This document shows positions 26,207 to 36,800 of a stretch of 64,000 nt of DNA, one piece after another. The notes under the pieces are model-generated. The model had not been told where the DNA came from. It made no database searches and saw only the letters and a program-made list of their open reading frames with translations. Where the stretch lies: NCBI GenBank assembly GCA_963743285.1, contig CAVUPF010000008.1:62001-126000 (forward strand), read 5' to 3'. Numbering within the stretch: position 1 is the stretch's first letter; each line of letters starts with the position of its first letter. This stretch comes from CAVUPF01 sp963743285 (GTDB lineage: Bacteria; Actinomycetota; Thermoleophilia; Solirubrobacterales; 70-9). The position numbers and the translations under genes are program-made.

Positions 26207-27520
26207 CTAGCCGTGGGGACGGGCCATCCGGCGGTGGTCCAGCGCCTCCTCCAGCACCCCCGGCTCGACCCCCTGCTCGAGCGCCACCTCGCGCAGCGAG
26301 CGGCCCGACTCCGCCGCCACCTTGACGATCTCGGTGGCGCGGTCATAGCCGATGTGGGGGTTGAGCGCCGTCGCCGTCGCCAAGGTCGCCTCGGCGTGGC
26401 GCTCGGTCATCTCCTCGTTGGCCTCGATCCCCGCGACGCACTTCTCGCCGAGCAGGCGCGAGGCCGAAGCGAGCAGCTTGATCGAGTCGAGCAGGTTGCG
26501 GGCGATCAGCGGCACCCGCACGTTCAGCTCGAACTGGCCCTGGCTGCCGGCCACCGTGATCGTGATGTCGTTGCCGATCACCTGGGCGGCTACCTGGATC
26601 ACCACCTCGCAGATCACCGGATTGACCTTGCCGGGCATGATCGAGGAGCCCTTCTGCAGCTCCGGCAGGCGCAGCTCGGCGAGGCCGGCCCGCGGCCCGG
26701 AGCCCATCAGCGCCAGGTCGTTGGCGACCTTGTTGAGCGAGACCGCGTAGACCTTGAGGGCGCCCGAGAGCTCGACCAGCGCGTCGCGGTTGGCCTGCGC
26801 CTCGAAGCGATCCAGCGGCTCGGAGATCGCCAGCCCGCTCTCCGCGGCCAGCTTCTCGCGCACCTTGGCGGCGAATTTGGGGTGGGTGTTGAGCCCGGTC
26901 CCGGTCGCGGTGCCTCCGAGCGGGATCTGGCCAACCCGGCGCAGCGTCGCCTCGACCCGCTGGATGCCGAGCCGCACCTGCGCTGAATAGCCGCCGAACT
27001 CCTGGCCGAGGGTGATCGGCACCGCGTCCATCAGGTGGGTGCGGCCCGCCTTGACCACGTCGGCGAACTGCTTCGCCTTGCCCTCCAGCGCCGCCTCGAG
27101 GTCGCCCATCGCCGGCAGCAGGTCGTGGGTGACCTCGTCCAGCGCCGCCAGGTGCACGGCGGAGGGGAAGACGTCGTTGGAGGACTGGCCCAGGTTGACG
27201 TGGTCGTTGGGGTGGGCCCCGCTGCCGGCCAGCTTGGCGATCACCTCGTTGGCGTTCGTGTTCGAGGAGGTGCCGGAGCCGGTCTGAAAGACATCGACCG
27301 GGAACTGGTCGTCGTGCTCGCCGGCGGCGACCGCGACCCCCGCTGCCGCGATCCGCTCGGCCAGCTCGGGGTCGAGGACTCCCAGCTCGGCGTTGGCCTG
27401 CGCCGCAGCAGCCTTGAGGCGGCCCAGCCAGCGCAGCACCGCCACCGGCACCCGCTCGCCCGAGACCGGGAAGTTGTCAACCGCCTTGCTCGTCTCGGCG
27501 CCCCAGAGTTGCTCGCTCAA
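26207..27520 (-). CDS. fumC: Class II fumarate hydratase
   Basis: FumC hydrates fumarate to malate without iron. The 437-residue protein has FQTGSGTSSNTNANEVIA, HPNDHVNLGQSSNDVFPSA, AGRTHLMDAVPITLGQEFGGY and the lyase signature GSSIMPGKVNPV. The start is TTG 27520: GGAGG lies six bases upstream, and the extra N-terminal sequence in the longer frame is low-complexity. It is slightly shorter than the usual 460 residues. Confidence 0.95.
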   Translation of the reverse strand: MSEQLWGAETSKAVDNFPVSGERVPVAVLRWLGRLKAAAAQANAELGVLDPELAERIAAAGVAVAAGEHDDQFPVDVFQTGSGTSSNTNANEVIAKLAGSGAHPNDHVNLGQSSNDVFPSAVHLAALDEVTHDLLPAMGDLEAALEGKAKQFADVVKAGRTHLMDAVPITLGQEFGGYSAQVRLGIQRVEATLRRVGQIPLGGTATGTGLNTHPKFAAKVREKLAAESGLAISEPLDRFEAQANRDALVELSGALKVYAVSLNKVANDLALMGSGPRAGLAELRLPELQKGSSIMPGKVNPVICEVVIQVAAQVIGNDITITVAGSQGQFELNVRVPLIARNLLDSIKLLASASRLLGEKCVAGIEANEEMTERHAEATLATATALNPHIGYDRATEIVKVAAESGRSLREVALEQGVEPGVLEEALDHRRMARPHG

Positions 27521-27645
27521 GTTATTCCTCCGTCGAAGTCGTCGTGGCTCAGCGTATTCGGCGGCGGACATGGCCGGCGTCTGAGTCTCGCTGAGCCGCT
27601 CATCGGGCCGGCCCATCCTAGGTCGCGCGGATAGGGTTCGACTCG

Positions 27646-29244
27646 ATGCCGACGGTCCGCGACGCCAGCTTCGACTTGTTCCGCGCGCTTGGGATGACGA
27701 CGATGTTCGGCAACCCCGGCTCAACCGAGCTGCCGATGCTCGCCGATTTCCCGGGCGACCTCCGCTACGTGCTCGGCCTGCAGGAGGGGGTCGTGGTCGG
27801 GATGGCAGATGGCTTCGCGCAGGCCTCCGGCCACACCACCCTGGTCAACCTGCACACCGCCCCGGGCCTCGGCAACGCGATGGGGGCGATCTTCAACGCG
27901 CAGGCCAATCACTCGCCGCTGCTGATCACCGCCGGCCAGCAGGCTCGGGCGCAGATCACCATGCAGGCGAATCTGACCAACCGCGATGCGGCCCGGATGC
28001 CCCACCCGCTGGTCAAGTGGGCCTATGAGCCACCGCGGGCGCAGGACGTCCCCCTCGCCCTGGCCCACGGCGCCCACCTGGCCGCCCTGCCGCCGCGGGG
28101 ACCCGTCTTCGTCTCGCTGCCGATGGACGACTGGTACGCAGAGGTCGATGAGGCCGACGCGCGCGAGGCGATCGGGCGGAAGGTGAGCGGGCGTGCAGGG
28201 GCCGACCCGGAGGTGGTGCGAGCGCTCGCCGCGCGCCTCGAGACGGCGCGCAGCCCGGTCTTCGTCGCCGGGCCGGAGATCGACGCGAGCGGGGCGTGGG
28301 ACGTCGCGGTCGCGCTCGCCGAGCGCCAGCGCCTGCCGGTCTGGGCAACCCCGGCGACTGGCGGCGGGCGGATCGGCTTCCCCGAGAGCCACGCCAACTT
28401 CCGCGGCGTGCTGCCGCCGGCGATCGGCCCCCTCGCCCAGACCCTCGAGGGCCACGACCTGATCCTCGTCGCCGGCAGCTCGGTCTTCCCCTACTACCCC
28501 CACATCCCCGGGCCGCTACTGCCCGAGGGGGCGAGTCTGGTCGCGATCACCAGCGATCCCGACGAGGCCGCCCGCGCCCCGATGGGGGACGCGCTGCTCG
28601 CCGACGTGAAGCTGACCCTGGAGGCGCTGCTGGAGGCAGTACCGGAGTCGGGGCGCCCGGCGCCAGAGCCAAACGAGGGGCCCCAGGAGATCCCCGCCAG
28701 CGACCCGCTCAACCCCTCCACCGTGCACTCCGCCCTCGCCGAGGTCCTCCCCGAGGACGGCATCGTCGTCCTTGAGTCGCCCTCCAGCACCCTGGCGCTC
28801 CGCAACCAGCTGCGCCTCTCGCGCCCCGGCAGCTACTACTTCGCCGCCGGCGGCGGGCTCGGCTTCGGGCTCGCGGCGTCGGTCGGCGTCCAGCTCGCCC
28901 AGCCCGACCGCCCGGTCGTCTGCGTGCTCGGCGAGGGCTCGGCGCAGTACGCGATCACCGCCTTCTGGAGCGCCGTCGCCTACAGAGTGCCGGTCACCTT
29001 CCTCGTCCTGAGAAACGCCGAGTACGCGATCCTCAAGTGGTTCGCCGAGGTCGAGCAGGTCGAGGGGGCGCCGGGGCTCGACCTGCCAGACCTCGACGTC
29101 GCCGCGGTCGCCGAGGGCTACGGCGTCCGGGCCCACCGCGTCAAGGAGCGCGATGAGGTGCGCGACGCGCTGGGCGCCGCTTTAGCCTCCGCGGCGCCGG
29201 AACTGGTCGAAGTCCCGGTGGCGCCGGGGATGGCGCTCTTCTGA
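27646..29244 (+). CDS. mdlC: Thiamine diphosphate-dependent decarboxylase, benzoylformate decarboxylase-like
   Basis: The 532-residue enzyme shows the ThDP decarboxylase fold. GNPGSTELPML (serine expected in the BFD active site) and LQEGVVVGMADGFAQ with the cofactor glutamate are near the N-terminus. LHTAPGLGNAMG carries the BFD histidine, and the C-terminal ThDP/Mg segment is GEGSAQYAITAFWSA, followed by NAEYAILKWF. These fit benzoylformate decarboxylase better than acetolactate synthase or pyruvate decarboxylase. The reaction is decarboxylation of a 2-oxoacid to the aldehyde. The FAD/Fe-S hydroxyacid dehydrogenase starts seven bases after its stop. Aromatic substrate specificity is inference. 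Confidence 0.85.
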   Translation: MPTVRDASFDLFRALGMTTMFGNPGSTELPMLADFPGDLRYVLGLQEGVVVGMADGFAQASGHTTLVNLHTAPGLGNAMGAIFNAQANHSPLLITAGQQARAQITMQANLTNRDAARMPHPLVKWAYEPPRAQDVPLALAHGAHLAALPPRGPVFVSLPMDDWYAEVDEADAREAIGRKVSGRAGADPEVVRALAARLETARSPVFVAGPEIDASGAWDVAVALAERQRLPVWATPATGGGRIGFPESHANFRGVLPPAIGPLAQTLEGHDLILVAGSSVFPYYPHIPGPLLPEGASLVAITSDPDEAARAPMGDALLADVKLTLEALLEAVPESGRPAPEPNEGPQEIPASDPLNPSTVHSALAEVLPEDGIVVLESPSSTLALRNQLRLSRPGSYYFAAGGGLGFGLAASVGVQLAQPDRPVVCVLGEGSAQYAITAFWSAVAYRVPVTFLVLRNAEYAILKWFAEVEQVEGAPGLDLPDLDVAAVAEGYGVRAHRVKERDEVRDALGAALASAAPELVEVPVAPGMALF

Positions 29245-29250
29245 GGCGAT

Positions 29251-32098
29251 ATGGCGTTGCTTGAGCGCAACCTCTCCGCGCTGGCGCCCCCACCGGCGCA
29301 GCCGGCCCCCGATCGCGCGCCCGACCTGATCGCCGCCGGGGCGCCGCAGCCGCTGCGCGGTGAGCTGGAGGCGCTGCTCGGCGCTGACCGCGTCCTTGGA
29401 CGCGCCGGCGACCTCGTCCGCTATGCCTCCGACGCCAGCCCCTATCGGCTCTTCCCGCAGGCGGTGGTGATGGCCCGCGACGCGGGCGAGGTAGCCAAGG
29501 TCCTCTCCTACGGTCGCAAGAAGGGCATCCCCGTCACCTTCCGCGCCGGCGGCACCAGCCTCAACGGCCAGGGCCAGGGCGACGGCATCCTGATCGACGT
29601 GCGCCGCCACTTCGCCGGCGTCGCGGTGGAGGAGGGCGGCTCGCTGGCCCGGGTAAAGCCCGGCACGGTGCTCGGTCACGCCAACCGCGTCCTCGCCCCG
29701 CACCGGCGCAAGCTCGGCCCCGACCCGGCCAGCACCGAGATCGCCACGGTCGGCGGCGTGATCGCCAACAACTCCGGCGGGATGCGCTGCGGCGTCCTTC
29801 GCGACTCCTACTCGACCGTTCGCTCGCTCACCTTCGTCCTACCCTCCGGGACGACGATCGACACTGCCGCGCCGGGCGCCGAGCAGCGCTTCGCCGCCGC
29901 CGAGCCCGAGCTGGCCGCCGGCCTCGCCGCGATCCGCGCCGAGATCCTCGCCGAGCCTGAGCTCGCCGATCGCATCCGCCGCAAGTTCGCGATCAAGAAC
30001 ACGACCGGCTACCGGCTTTGCGCCTTCCTCGACGCCGAGCAGCCGCTGGAGATATTCCGTCGCCTGCTCATCGGCTCCGAGGGCACGCTCGCCTTCCTCG
30101 CCGAGGCGGTCTTCGAGACGGTGCCGCTACCGGCCCGCACCACAACCGCCTGGGTCCATTTCCCCGACATCGAAGCGGCGATCGCCCCGGTCCGCGAGCT
30201 CCTCGCCTGCGGCGCCACCGCGGTCGAGCTGATGGTCGCCCCGGCGCTGATCACCGCCGCCTGGAACATGGTCGGGGCGCCCCAGGAGTGGAAGGAGCTG
30301 CCACCCGCCTCGGCGGTGCTGCTGGTCGAGTTTGGCGCCGATAAAGACGCGGAGCTCGACGACTACCTCGAGCGGGCCGGTGAGGTCCTCTCCTCGCAGA
30401 CGACGATCCGCCCGATCGAGTTCACCCGCGATCCGGCGGAGATCGAGTTGGCCTGGCGGGTGCGTGAGGGCCTGCATGGGCTGATCGGTCGACTGCGCCC
30501 GCCCGGCACGGCGCTGATCGTCGAGGACGTCTGCGTGCCGCCGGAGCGGATCGCCGAGGGGGCCCGCGACCTGCAGGCGCTGCTCGGCGAGCACGGCTTC
30601 CTGGCTGGCGTCGCGGGCCACGCCTCGGCCGGGAACCTCCACTTCATGCTCACCCCCGACTTCGCCAAGCAGGAGGACCTCGAGCGCTATGAGGCCTTCA
30701 TGTCGAAGCTGGTCGAGCTGATCGTCGGCAAGTACGACGGCTCGCTGAAGGCCGAGCACGGGACCGGGATCAACATGGCCCCCTACGTTGAGCGCGAGTG
30801 GGGGGAGCGGGCGACTGAGCTGATGTGGCGGGTAAAGCGGCTGGCCGACCCCGACGGGGTGCTCTCGCCTGGCGTGGTGCTTAACCGCGACCCCGGCGCT
30901 CACCTGCGCAACTTGAAAACGACGCCGCCGATCGAGGAGTCGGCAACCGCCTGCGTCGAGTGCGGCTTCTGCGAGCCGGTCTGCCCCAGCCGCAACCTGA
31001 CCACGACGCCGCGCCAGCGGATCGTGCTGCGGCGCGAGATGGCGCGCCAGCCGGCCGGCTCGCCGGTGCAGCGAGCGCTGCTTGGGCGAGCTCTCCTATG
31101 AGGTCGCTGGAGACCTGCGCCGCCGACGGCTCCTGCCAGCTCGCCTGCCCGGTCGGGATCGACACCGGCAAGCTGGTCAAGGAGCTGCGCCACCGAGCGC
31201 CACACCGGGCGCGCCGAGAAGGCGGCGCTGGCCACCGCCAGGCATTGGAACATGGTCGAGGGCGCCTCACGCGCCGCGCTGCGCCTCGGCGGCCCGTTGG
31301 CGCGGCGGACGAGGCATGGCCGGGCGCTGCCGCCGCCGGCGCCGGGGAAGCTGCCGGGGACCCTGCGCGAAGGCGCGGTCGCGGTCTACGTCCCCGCCTG
31401 CACCAACCGCATCTTCGGCGGCGGCGCCGGTGACGGCGCTGGTCGAAGTCTCTCGACGTGCCGGGCGGCCGGTCTGGATCCCCGACCGAGGTCGGCGGCA
31501 GCTGCTGCGGGCTGCCCTGGAGCTCGAAAGGATTCGTCGAGGCCCATCGCCACAAGATCAACGAGATGGTCGAGGGCCTCTGGGCCTGGAGCGGCGAGGG
31601 GGAGCTGCCGATCGTGATCGACGCCGCCTCCTGCACCCACGCCGTCGCCGAACCGGGCGCGGGCATCCTCAGCGAGGCCAACGCCGAGCGGCTCGGCGAA
31701 GCTCGACGATCCTCGACTCGGTCGCCTGGGCCGCACGATCGCCTGCTGGCCGTCGCTTAAGGTCGGCGAAAAGGTCGGCTCGGCGACCGTCCATCCGACC
31801 TGCGCGACCCGCCGCTGGGCCTCGCCCGCCGCCTTGAGTCGCTCGCCGGCGGCGCTCGCCGAGGACGTCTACGTTGCCCCTTCGGCGACCTGCTGTGGCT
31901 TCGCCGGCGACCGCGGCATCTCCGCACCCCGAGCTGACCGAGGCCGCGACCCGCGATCAGGCTGCCGAGCTGGCAGGCCGCCGCTTCGACGCCCACCTCT
32001 CCAGCAACCGCACCTGCGAGATCGCCCTGACGCGCGCCACCGGCGAGCCCTACGAGTCGATCATCATTGCTGCTCGAGCGGCTAACCCGCCCGCTTGA
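29251..32098 (+). pseudogene. FAD-binding and Fe-S-binding D-2-hydroxyacid (D-lactate) dehydrogenase, frame broken after residue 610
   Basis: The intact 5' part (29251-31101, 616 codons) has the FAD PCMH domain (VTFRAGGTSLNGQGQGDGIL, GGVIANNSGGMRCGV), the C-terminal FAD oxidase domain (AGHASAGNLHFML, AEHGTGINMAPYVE) and the first cluster VECGFCEPVCPSRN. After 31085 the conserved sequence continues but jumps frame repeatedly: CAADGSCQLACPVGIDTGKLV, VYVPACTNRIFGGG, EVGGSCCGLPWSSKGFVEAH, DAASCTHAV, VHPTCATR and TCCGFAGDRG. At least six indels are needed to join them. Restored, the protein would be about 940 residues with two CCG domains, oxidising a 2-hydroxyacid and passing electrons to quinone or cytochrome. 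The break pattern suggests errors rather than decay. Confidence 0.8.
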
Positions 32099-32957
32099 CG
32101 GCTCTGGCCGGCGTCGACGGCTTTCGCGTCGAGGATCGCGGATCAGCGCCGCCGACCTCTTTGCGTCTGCGTTTTCCATGTGGCGGTCGAGCAGCGGGTT
32201 GATCAGGCCGCGCAGGGCGGAGATGTAGCGCCACCACTTCGGCACGAAGACGCGCGGGGCACGTTCCTCGATGCCGCGCACGAACCGGCACGCGGCCTCC
32301 TCGGGCGTGATCCGCTTCAGCAGGAAGGCGGGGGTGAGTTCGCTGACGCTTCGGGGCGTCGGGTTGGGCGAAGGCGTCCTGGACCATTTTCGTGTCGACC
32401 CAGCCGAAGTAGGCGACGGTGGCGCTGGCGCCGTGCGGGGCGAGCTCGACCCGCAGCGCCCGGCCCAGCGACTCGACCCCGGCTTCGCCACCGCGTAGGG
32501 GCTGTTGCCGCATGCCGTTGGCGAAGGCATAGACGGAGGAGACGACGACCATCTGCCCGCGCCGCTCGACGATCTGCGGCAGCGCCGCGCGGGCGGTTCG
32601 CCAGACGCCCAGCAGGTCGACCTCAAAGACGCGTTCCCACTCCTCGCCGGAGATCCCGCGCGCGGTCGCGAACTGCGACTGCGCGATCCCGGCATTGGCG
32701 ACGGCGACGTCGAGCCCGCCGAGCTTCTCGACGGTCTCGGCGACCGCCGCGATCATCGCCCCCTGGTCGGTGACGTCGGCGGCGATCCCGATCGCCCGCG
32801 CGCCGATCCGCTCCGCTGCCTCGCTTGCCTGCGCCGGATCGAGGTCGAGCACCGCCACCGATGCCCCCCGGAGGTGCATCTGGTGGGCGGTCTCGAAGCC
32901 GATTCCCCGGGCGGCGCCGGTTATAAGCGCCACCTTTCCGTTCAAGTCATAGGTCAC
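32082..32957 (-). CDS. Short-chain dehydrogenase/reductase, frame apparently disturbed
   Basis: The N-terminal two thirds is a classical SDR: KVALITGAARGIGFETA cofactor motif, VANAGIA, and VVVSSVYAFANGM. The annotated frame then reads RQQPLRGGEAGVES, where a family member would have the catalytic YxxxK. In the neighbouring frame over the same bases (about 32485-32510) the sequence is GNSPYAVAK, so two compensating indels hide the active site. A third indel near 32358 moves the C-terminus (VSELTPAFLLKRITPEEAACRFVRGIEE, WWRYISALRGLINPLLDR) to another frame. The intended protein is an acyl- or steroid-type SDR of about 290 residues. Its 3' end overlaps the convergent dehydrogenase gene. Confidence 0.75.
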   Translation of the reverse strand: MTYDLNGKVALITGAARGIGFETAHQMHLRGASVAVLDLDPAQASEAAERIGARAIGIAADVTDQGAMIAAVAETVEKLGGLDVAVANAGIAQSQFATARGISGEEWERVFEVDLLGVWRTARAALPQIVERRGQMVVVSSVYAFANGMRQQPLRGGEAGVESLGRALRVELAPHGASATVAYFGWVDTKMVQDAFAQPDAPKRQRTHPRLPAEADHARGGRVPVRARHRGTCPARLRAEVVALHLRPARPDQPAARPPHGKRRRKEVGGADPRSSTRKPSTPARAVKRAG

Positions 32958-32994
32958 GGCCCGGAGCCTACCCGGCCATTCATAGAATCGAAGT

Positions 32995-35900
32995 GTGCCC
33001 GGCTTTCAGCCCGTAGACCCCAAGCAGTCCTTTCCCGAGCTGGAGGAGCGGGTGCTGGCGCGCTGGCGCGAGGGCGACGTCTTTCACCGCTCGCTCGCCA
33101 ACCGCGACGGGGCCGAGGTCTGGAGCTTTTACGAGGGGCCGCCGACCGCCAACGGTCGCCCCGGCGCCCACCACGTCCTCGCCCGCGTCTTCAAGGACGT
33201 CTACCCGCGCTACAGGTCGATGTGCGGCTACCGGGTGCCGCGCAAGGCCGGCTGGGACTGCCACGGGCTGCCGGTTGAGCTGGAGGTCGAAAGGCAGCTC
33301 GGCATCTCCTCCAAGCGGGAGATCGAGGAGCTCGGGATCGACAAGTTCAACGCGCGCTGCCGCGAGTCGGTCTTTGAGTACGTCGAGGAGTGGAACCGGC
33401 TGACCGAGCGGATCGGCTTCTGGATCGACCTCGACGACCCCTATGTCACCCTCGAAGACTCCTACATCGAGTCGGTCTGGTGGTCGCTGCGAAGGCTCTG
33501 GGACGACGGGCGGCTCTACGCAGGGCCACAAGGTCGTCCCCTACTGTCCGCGCTGCGGCACGGCGCTCTCCTCCCACGAGGTGGCGCTCGGCTATGAGGA
33601 GGTCGAGGACCCCTCCATATACGTCCGCTTCCCGCTGCTCGACGAGCGGGGCGCCGAGACGGGCGAGTCGCTGCTGATCTGGACGACGACTCCCTGGACC
33701 CTGCCCGGCAACGTCGCCGTTGCGGTGGCGCCTGAGGTGATCTACGCCAAGGCGCGGGTCGAGGGCGAGACGCTGGTCCTGGCGGAGCCGCTGGTCGAGA
33801 AGGTGCTGGGCGAGGGGATCGAGATCGTCGGTCACATCCCCGGGCGGGACTTGGTCGGCCGCCACTACAAGGGCCCGATCTTCGATCTCTCCGATCGCCC
33901 CCCCGGCGGCTTTCCGGTAATCGTCGGCGAGTTCGTCACCACCGAGGACGGCACCGGCCTCGTCCACATCGCGCCGGCCTTCGGCGAGGACGACTTCGAC
34001 GCCGCGATCGCCAGCGGCATCTACAAGCCGGCGGAGGGGGTGCAGTCCCTCTACAACCCGGTCCTTCCCGACGGCACCTTCGACGATCGCGTCAAGGGCT
34101 TCGCGGGCCGCTTCGTCAAGGACCCCGAGGTTGGCCGCGAGCTGATCGCCGCTCTTGAGGAACGCGGCCTGCTCTTCCGCGAGCAGGTCTATGAGCACTC
34201 CTACCCGCACTGCTGGCGCTGCGGCACGGCGCTGATCTATTACGCGAAGTCGAGCTGGTACGTGCGCACCTCCGAGGTCAAGGACCGGCTGCTCGCCAAC
34301 AACGAGACGATCGGCTGGCACCCCGAGCACATCAAGCACGGTCGCTTCGGCAAATGGCTGGAGAGCAACGTCGACTGGGCGCTCTCCCGCGACCGCTACT
34401 GGGGGACGCCGCTGCCGATCTGGCGTTGCGTCGGTCAGCGCTGTGGCAAGGTCGACTGCATCGGCTCGGTCGCCGAGCTTCGGGAGCGGGCCAAGGGCGA
34501 GGTCCCCGACGACCTCCACCGCCCCTATATCGACGAAGTGGTCCTCGCTTGCGAGTCCTGCGGCGCCGAGATGCGCCGCGTCGACTCGGTGATCGACACC
34601 TGGTACGACAGCGGCGCGATGCCCTTCGCCCAACTGCACTACCCGTTCGAGAATCAGGCCGAGTTCGAGGAGCGCTTCCCCGCCGACTTCATCTGCGAGG
34701 CGATCGACCAGACCCGCGGCTGGTTCTACACCCTGCTCGCCGAGTCGACGCTGCTCTTCGAGAGCTCCAGCTACCGCAACTGCGTCTGCCTCGGCCTCAT
34801 CCTCGACCCCGAAGGCCAGAAGATGTCGAAGAGCCGCGGCAACGTGGTCGAGCCCTGGGATGTGATCGACGCCCACGGCGCCGATGCCTTCCGCTGGTAC
34901 TACCTGACTGCGCAGCAGCCCTGGTCGGGCTACCGCTTCTCGGTCGAGACGGTGGGGCAGTCGGTGCGCCAGTTCTTGCTCACCCTCTGGAACACGTACT
35001 CCTTCTGGGTGCTCTACGCGAACGCCGAGAGCCTGGCGCCGTCCGATTTTGCCGCGCTGCCGCAGCCGCTCGAGGACCTCGACCGCTGGGCGCTGTCGCG
35101 CCTTCAGGCCACGATCTCAACCGTCCGCGAGCGCATGGACGCCTTCGACTGCACAGCCGCCGGCCGTGCGATCGCCACCTACGTCGAGGAGCTGTCCAAC
35201 TGGTACGTGCGCCTCTCGCGCCGCCGCTTCTGGGAGGGAGACCGCGCCGCTTTTGCCACCCTGCGGCATTGCCTGTTGGAGACCGCCGCCCTGCTCGCCC
35301 CCTTCACGCCATTCCTCGCCGATGAGGTCCACCTCAACTTGGCGTGGGGCGAGTCAGGGAAGCCAGGCGATCTGCCAGATTCCGTCCACCTGCGCGACTT
35401 CCCCGAGCCCGACCCGACCCGGGCCGACCCCGGCTTGGAGGCGGCGATGGAGGCCGTTCGCCGCACCGTCGAGCTGGGCCGCGCCGCCCGCGTCCAGGCC
35501 AAGGCGAAAGTCCGCCAGCCGCTGCGCCGCGCCGTGATCGTCGCCAGCGACGCCGAGCGGGAGGCGATCGAAGCGCGCGCCGAGCTGGTCCGCGCCGAGC
35601 TGAACGTCAAGGAGCTGGCCTTCGTCACCGAGGAGGCCGAGCTGGTCAGCTACGCGGTCAAGCCCAACTACCGCTCGCTCGGCCCCCGCTTCGGCAAGCG
35701 GATGCCGCAGGTGGCGGCCGCGGTCGAGGCGCTCGACCCGGTGCAGGTGGCGAAGGTGATGGCGGGCGGTGGGGAGGTCGGCATCAGCATCGATGGCGCT
35801 GAGCACACCCTCGGCCCCGACGAAGTCACCCTCGCCCTGACAGCCGCTGGAGGGCTATGAGGTCGAGGCCGAGGCCGGCCACGCGGTTGCCCTGCAGCTG

Positions 35901-36167
35901 GAGCTGGACGACGGGCTGCGCCGCGAGGGCCTGGCCCGCGAGATCGTCCACGCCGTCCAAAGCGCCCGCAAGGAGGCCGGCCTGGAGATCACCGACCGGA
36001 TCGAGCTTGGCCTCGGCGGCGACGAGGAGCTGCTGGCCGTTGCTCGCGAGTACGAGCCCTACCTGGCGGGGGAGGTCCTCGCCAGCTCGGCCTCCTATGA
36101 CGCCGCCGAGGGCACCGTCGCCAAGATCGAAGGTCGCGACCTGCGTATCGCTCTGACTCGCGCTTGA
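32995..36167 (+). CDS. ileS: Isoleucyl-tRNA synthetase (type 2), interrupted by two single-base frameshifts in this sequence
   Basis: IleRS charges tRNA-Ile with isoleucine. From GTG 32995: YEGPPTANGRPGAHHV (HIGH-equivalent of the actinobacterial type), KAGWDCHGLPVELEVE; from 33530 in a second frame: HKVVPYCPRCGTALSSHEV, WTTTPWTLPGNVAVAV, YWGTPLPIW, DTWYDSGAMPFAQ, and KMSKSRGNVVEPWDV; from 35841 in a third: EGYEVEAEAGH to IALTRA at the end. Dropping one G of the GGG at 33523-33525 and the A at 35840 restores a continuous protein of about 1056 residues, normal for type 2 IleRS. An essential gene with fully conserved sequence on both sides of each break implies consensus errors. Confidence 0.93.
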
Positions 36168-36168
36168 G

Positions 36169-36186
36169 GGCGAAGACGCGTTCGCC
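36169..36186. terminator. Hairpin between convergent ileS and the tautomerase gene
   Basis: GGCGAA (36169-36174) and TTCGCC (36181-36186) form a 6-bp stem with a six-base loop directly after the ileS stop. No T-tract follows. Position between convergent genes suggests a bidirectional terminator. Confidence 0.4.
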
Positions 36187-36205
36187 GCACAGCCGGCGGC
36201 GGGCC

Positions 36206-36382
36206 CTACTCGCCCGGCTTGCCGATGATGAAGTCCGACTTCGAGGAGTCAGAGAACTTCACCCAGCAGTGCTCCGGGGCGGCGCCGGCCACCTCGACTA
36301 GGGCCTCCTCGACGCGCTTGGCGATCTCCGCCTTCTGCTCGTCGGTTCGCCCCTCGAACCAGTGGACGTGGACGAACGGCAT
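36206..36382 (-). CDS. 4-oxalocrotonate tautomerase-family protein
   Basis: A 58-residue product with the expected N-terminal catalytic proline (MPFVHVHWFEGRT), a helix (DEQKAEIAKRVEEALVEV) and the second strand (EHCWVKFSDSSKSDFIIGK). Length and pattern match the 4-OT/tautomerase superfamily, in which Pro1 acts as general base after methionine removal. The start is eight bases after the trxA stop on the same strand, so the pair is likely co-transcribed. The substrate is unknown. Confidence 0.87.
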   Translation of the reverse strand: MPFVHVHWFEGRTDEQKAEIAKRVEEALVEVAGAAPEHCWVKFSDSSKSDFIIGKPGE

Positions 36383-36390
36383 CGGTCGAT

Positions 36391-36717
36391 CTAGGCGAGC
36401 GCCGGCTCCAGCTCGGCCTCAAGGCGGCGCTTGGGCATCGCCCCGACCACCTTCTTCGCGATCGCCCCGTCCTTGAAGAGGATCAGGGTCGGGATCGAGA
36501 GGACGTCGTACTGGGCGGCGGTCTGCTGGTTCTCATCGACGTTGAGGCTGACGATCCGCAGGTCGTCGCGCTCGCCGTCGATCTCCTCGAGGACCGGGTG
36601 CACGACGCGACACGGCCCGCACCAGGGGGCCCAGAAGTCGACCAGGATCGGTTCCTCGGACTCCAGAACCTCGGACTTGAAGGTGGCGTCGGTCACGTCG
36701 CGGAGTTTGCCTGTCAC
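36391..36717 (-). CDS. trxA: Thioredoxin
   Basis: A 108-residue cytoplasmic thioredoxin with GTG start and active site VDFWAPWCGPCRVVHPVLEE (CGPC), the buried aspartate strand, and cis-proline motif LSIPTLILFKDG. It reduces protein disulfides, normally recycled by thioredoxin reductase, which is not in the window. Two palindromes lie in the 131 bases upstream. Confidence 0.96.
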   Translation of the reverse strand: MTGKLRDVTDATFKSEVLESEEPILVDFWAPWCGPCRVVHPVLEEIDGERDDLRIVSLNVDENQQTAAQYDVLSIPTLILFKDGAIAKKVVGAMPKRRLEAELEPALA

Positions 36718-36751
36718 TTGAATCGGTCTCCCGGGTGTCGAGGTTCGCTCA

Positions 36752-36767
36752 ATACTTCAGAAAGTAT
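36752..36767. promoter_or_regulatory. Palindrome upstream of trxA
   Basis: ATACTT CAGA AAGTAT is a perfect 6-bp inverted repeat. On the minus strand it overlaps a TATACT hexamer (36763-36768) that could be the trxA -10 element, about 45 bases before the GTG. It may be a repressor site; no matching -35 is obvious. Confidence 0.4.
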
Positions 36768-36800
36768 AGCGACGGCTCTCGGCGGTGGTGTCTCAGTTCG

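Noticed and set aside
33520..33530. Programmed frameshift in ileS
   Set aside because: The break is an extra G in a short run with no slippery heptamer or pseudoknot, and neighbouring genes show the same error type, so a consensus error is more likely.
33446..34876. A 476-codon open frame antisense to ileS
   Set aside because: IleRS motifs occupy the opposite strand throughout; shadow frame.
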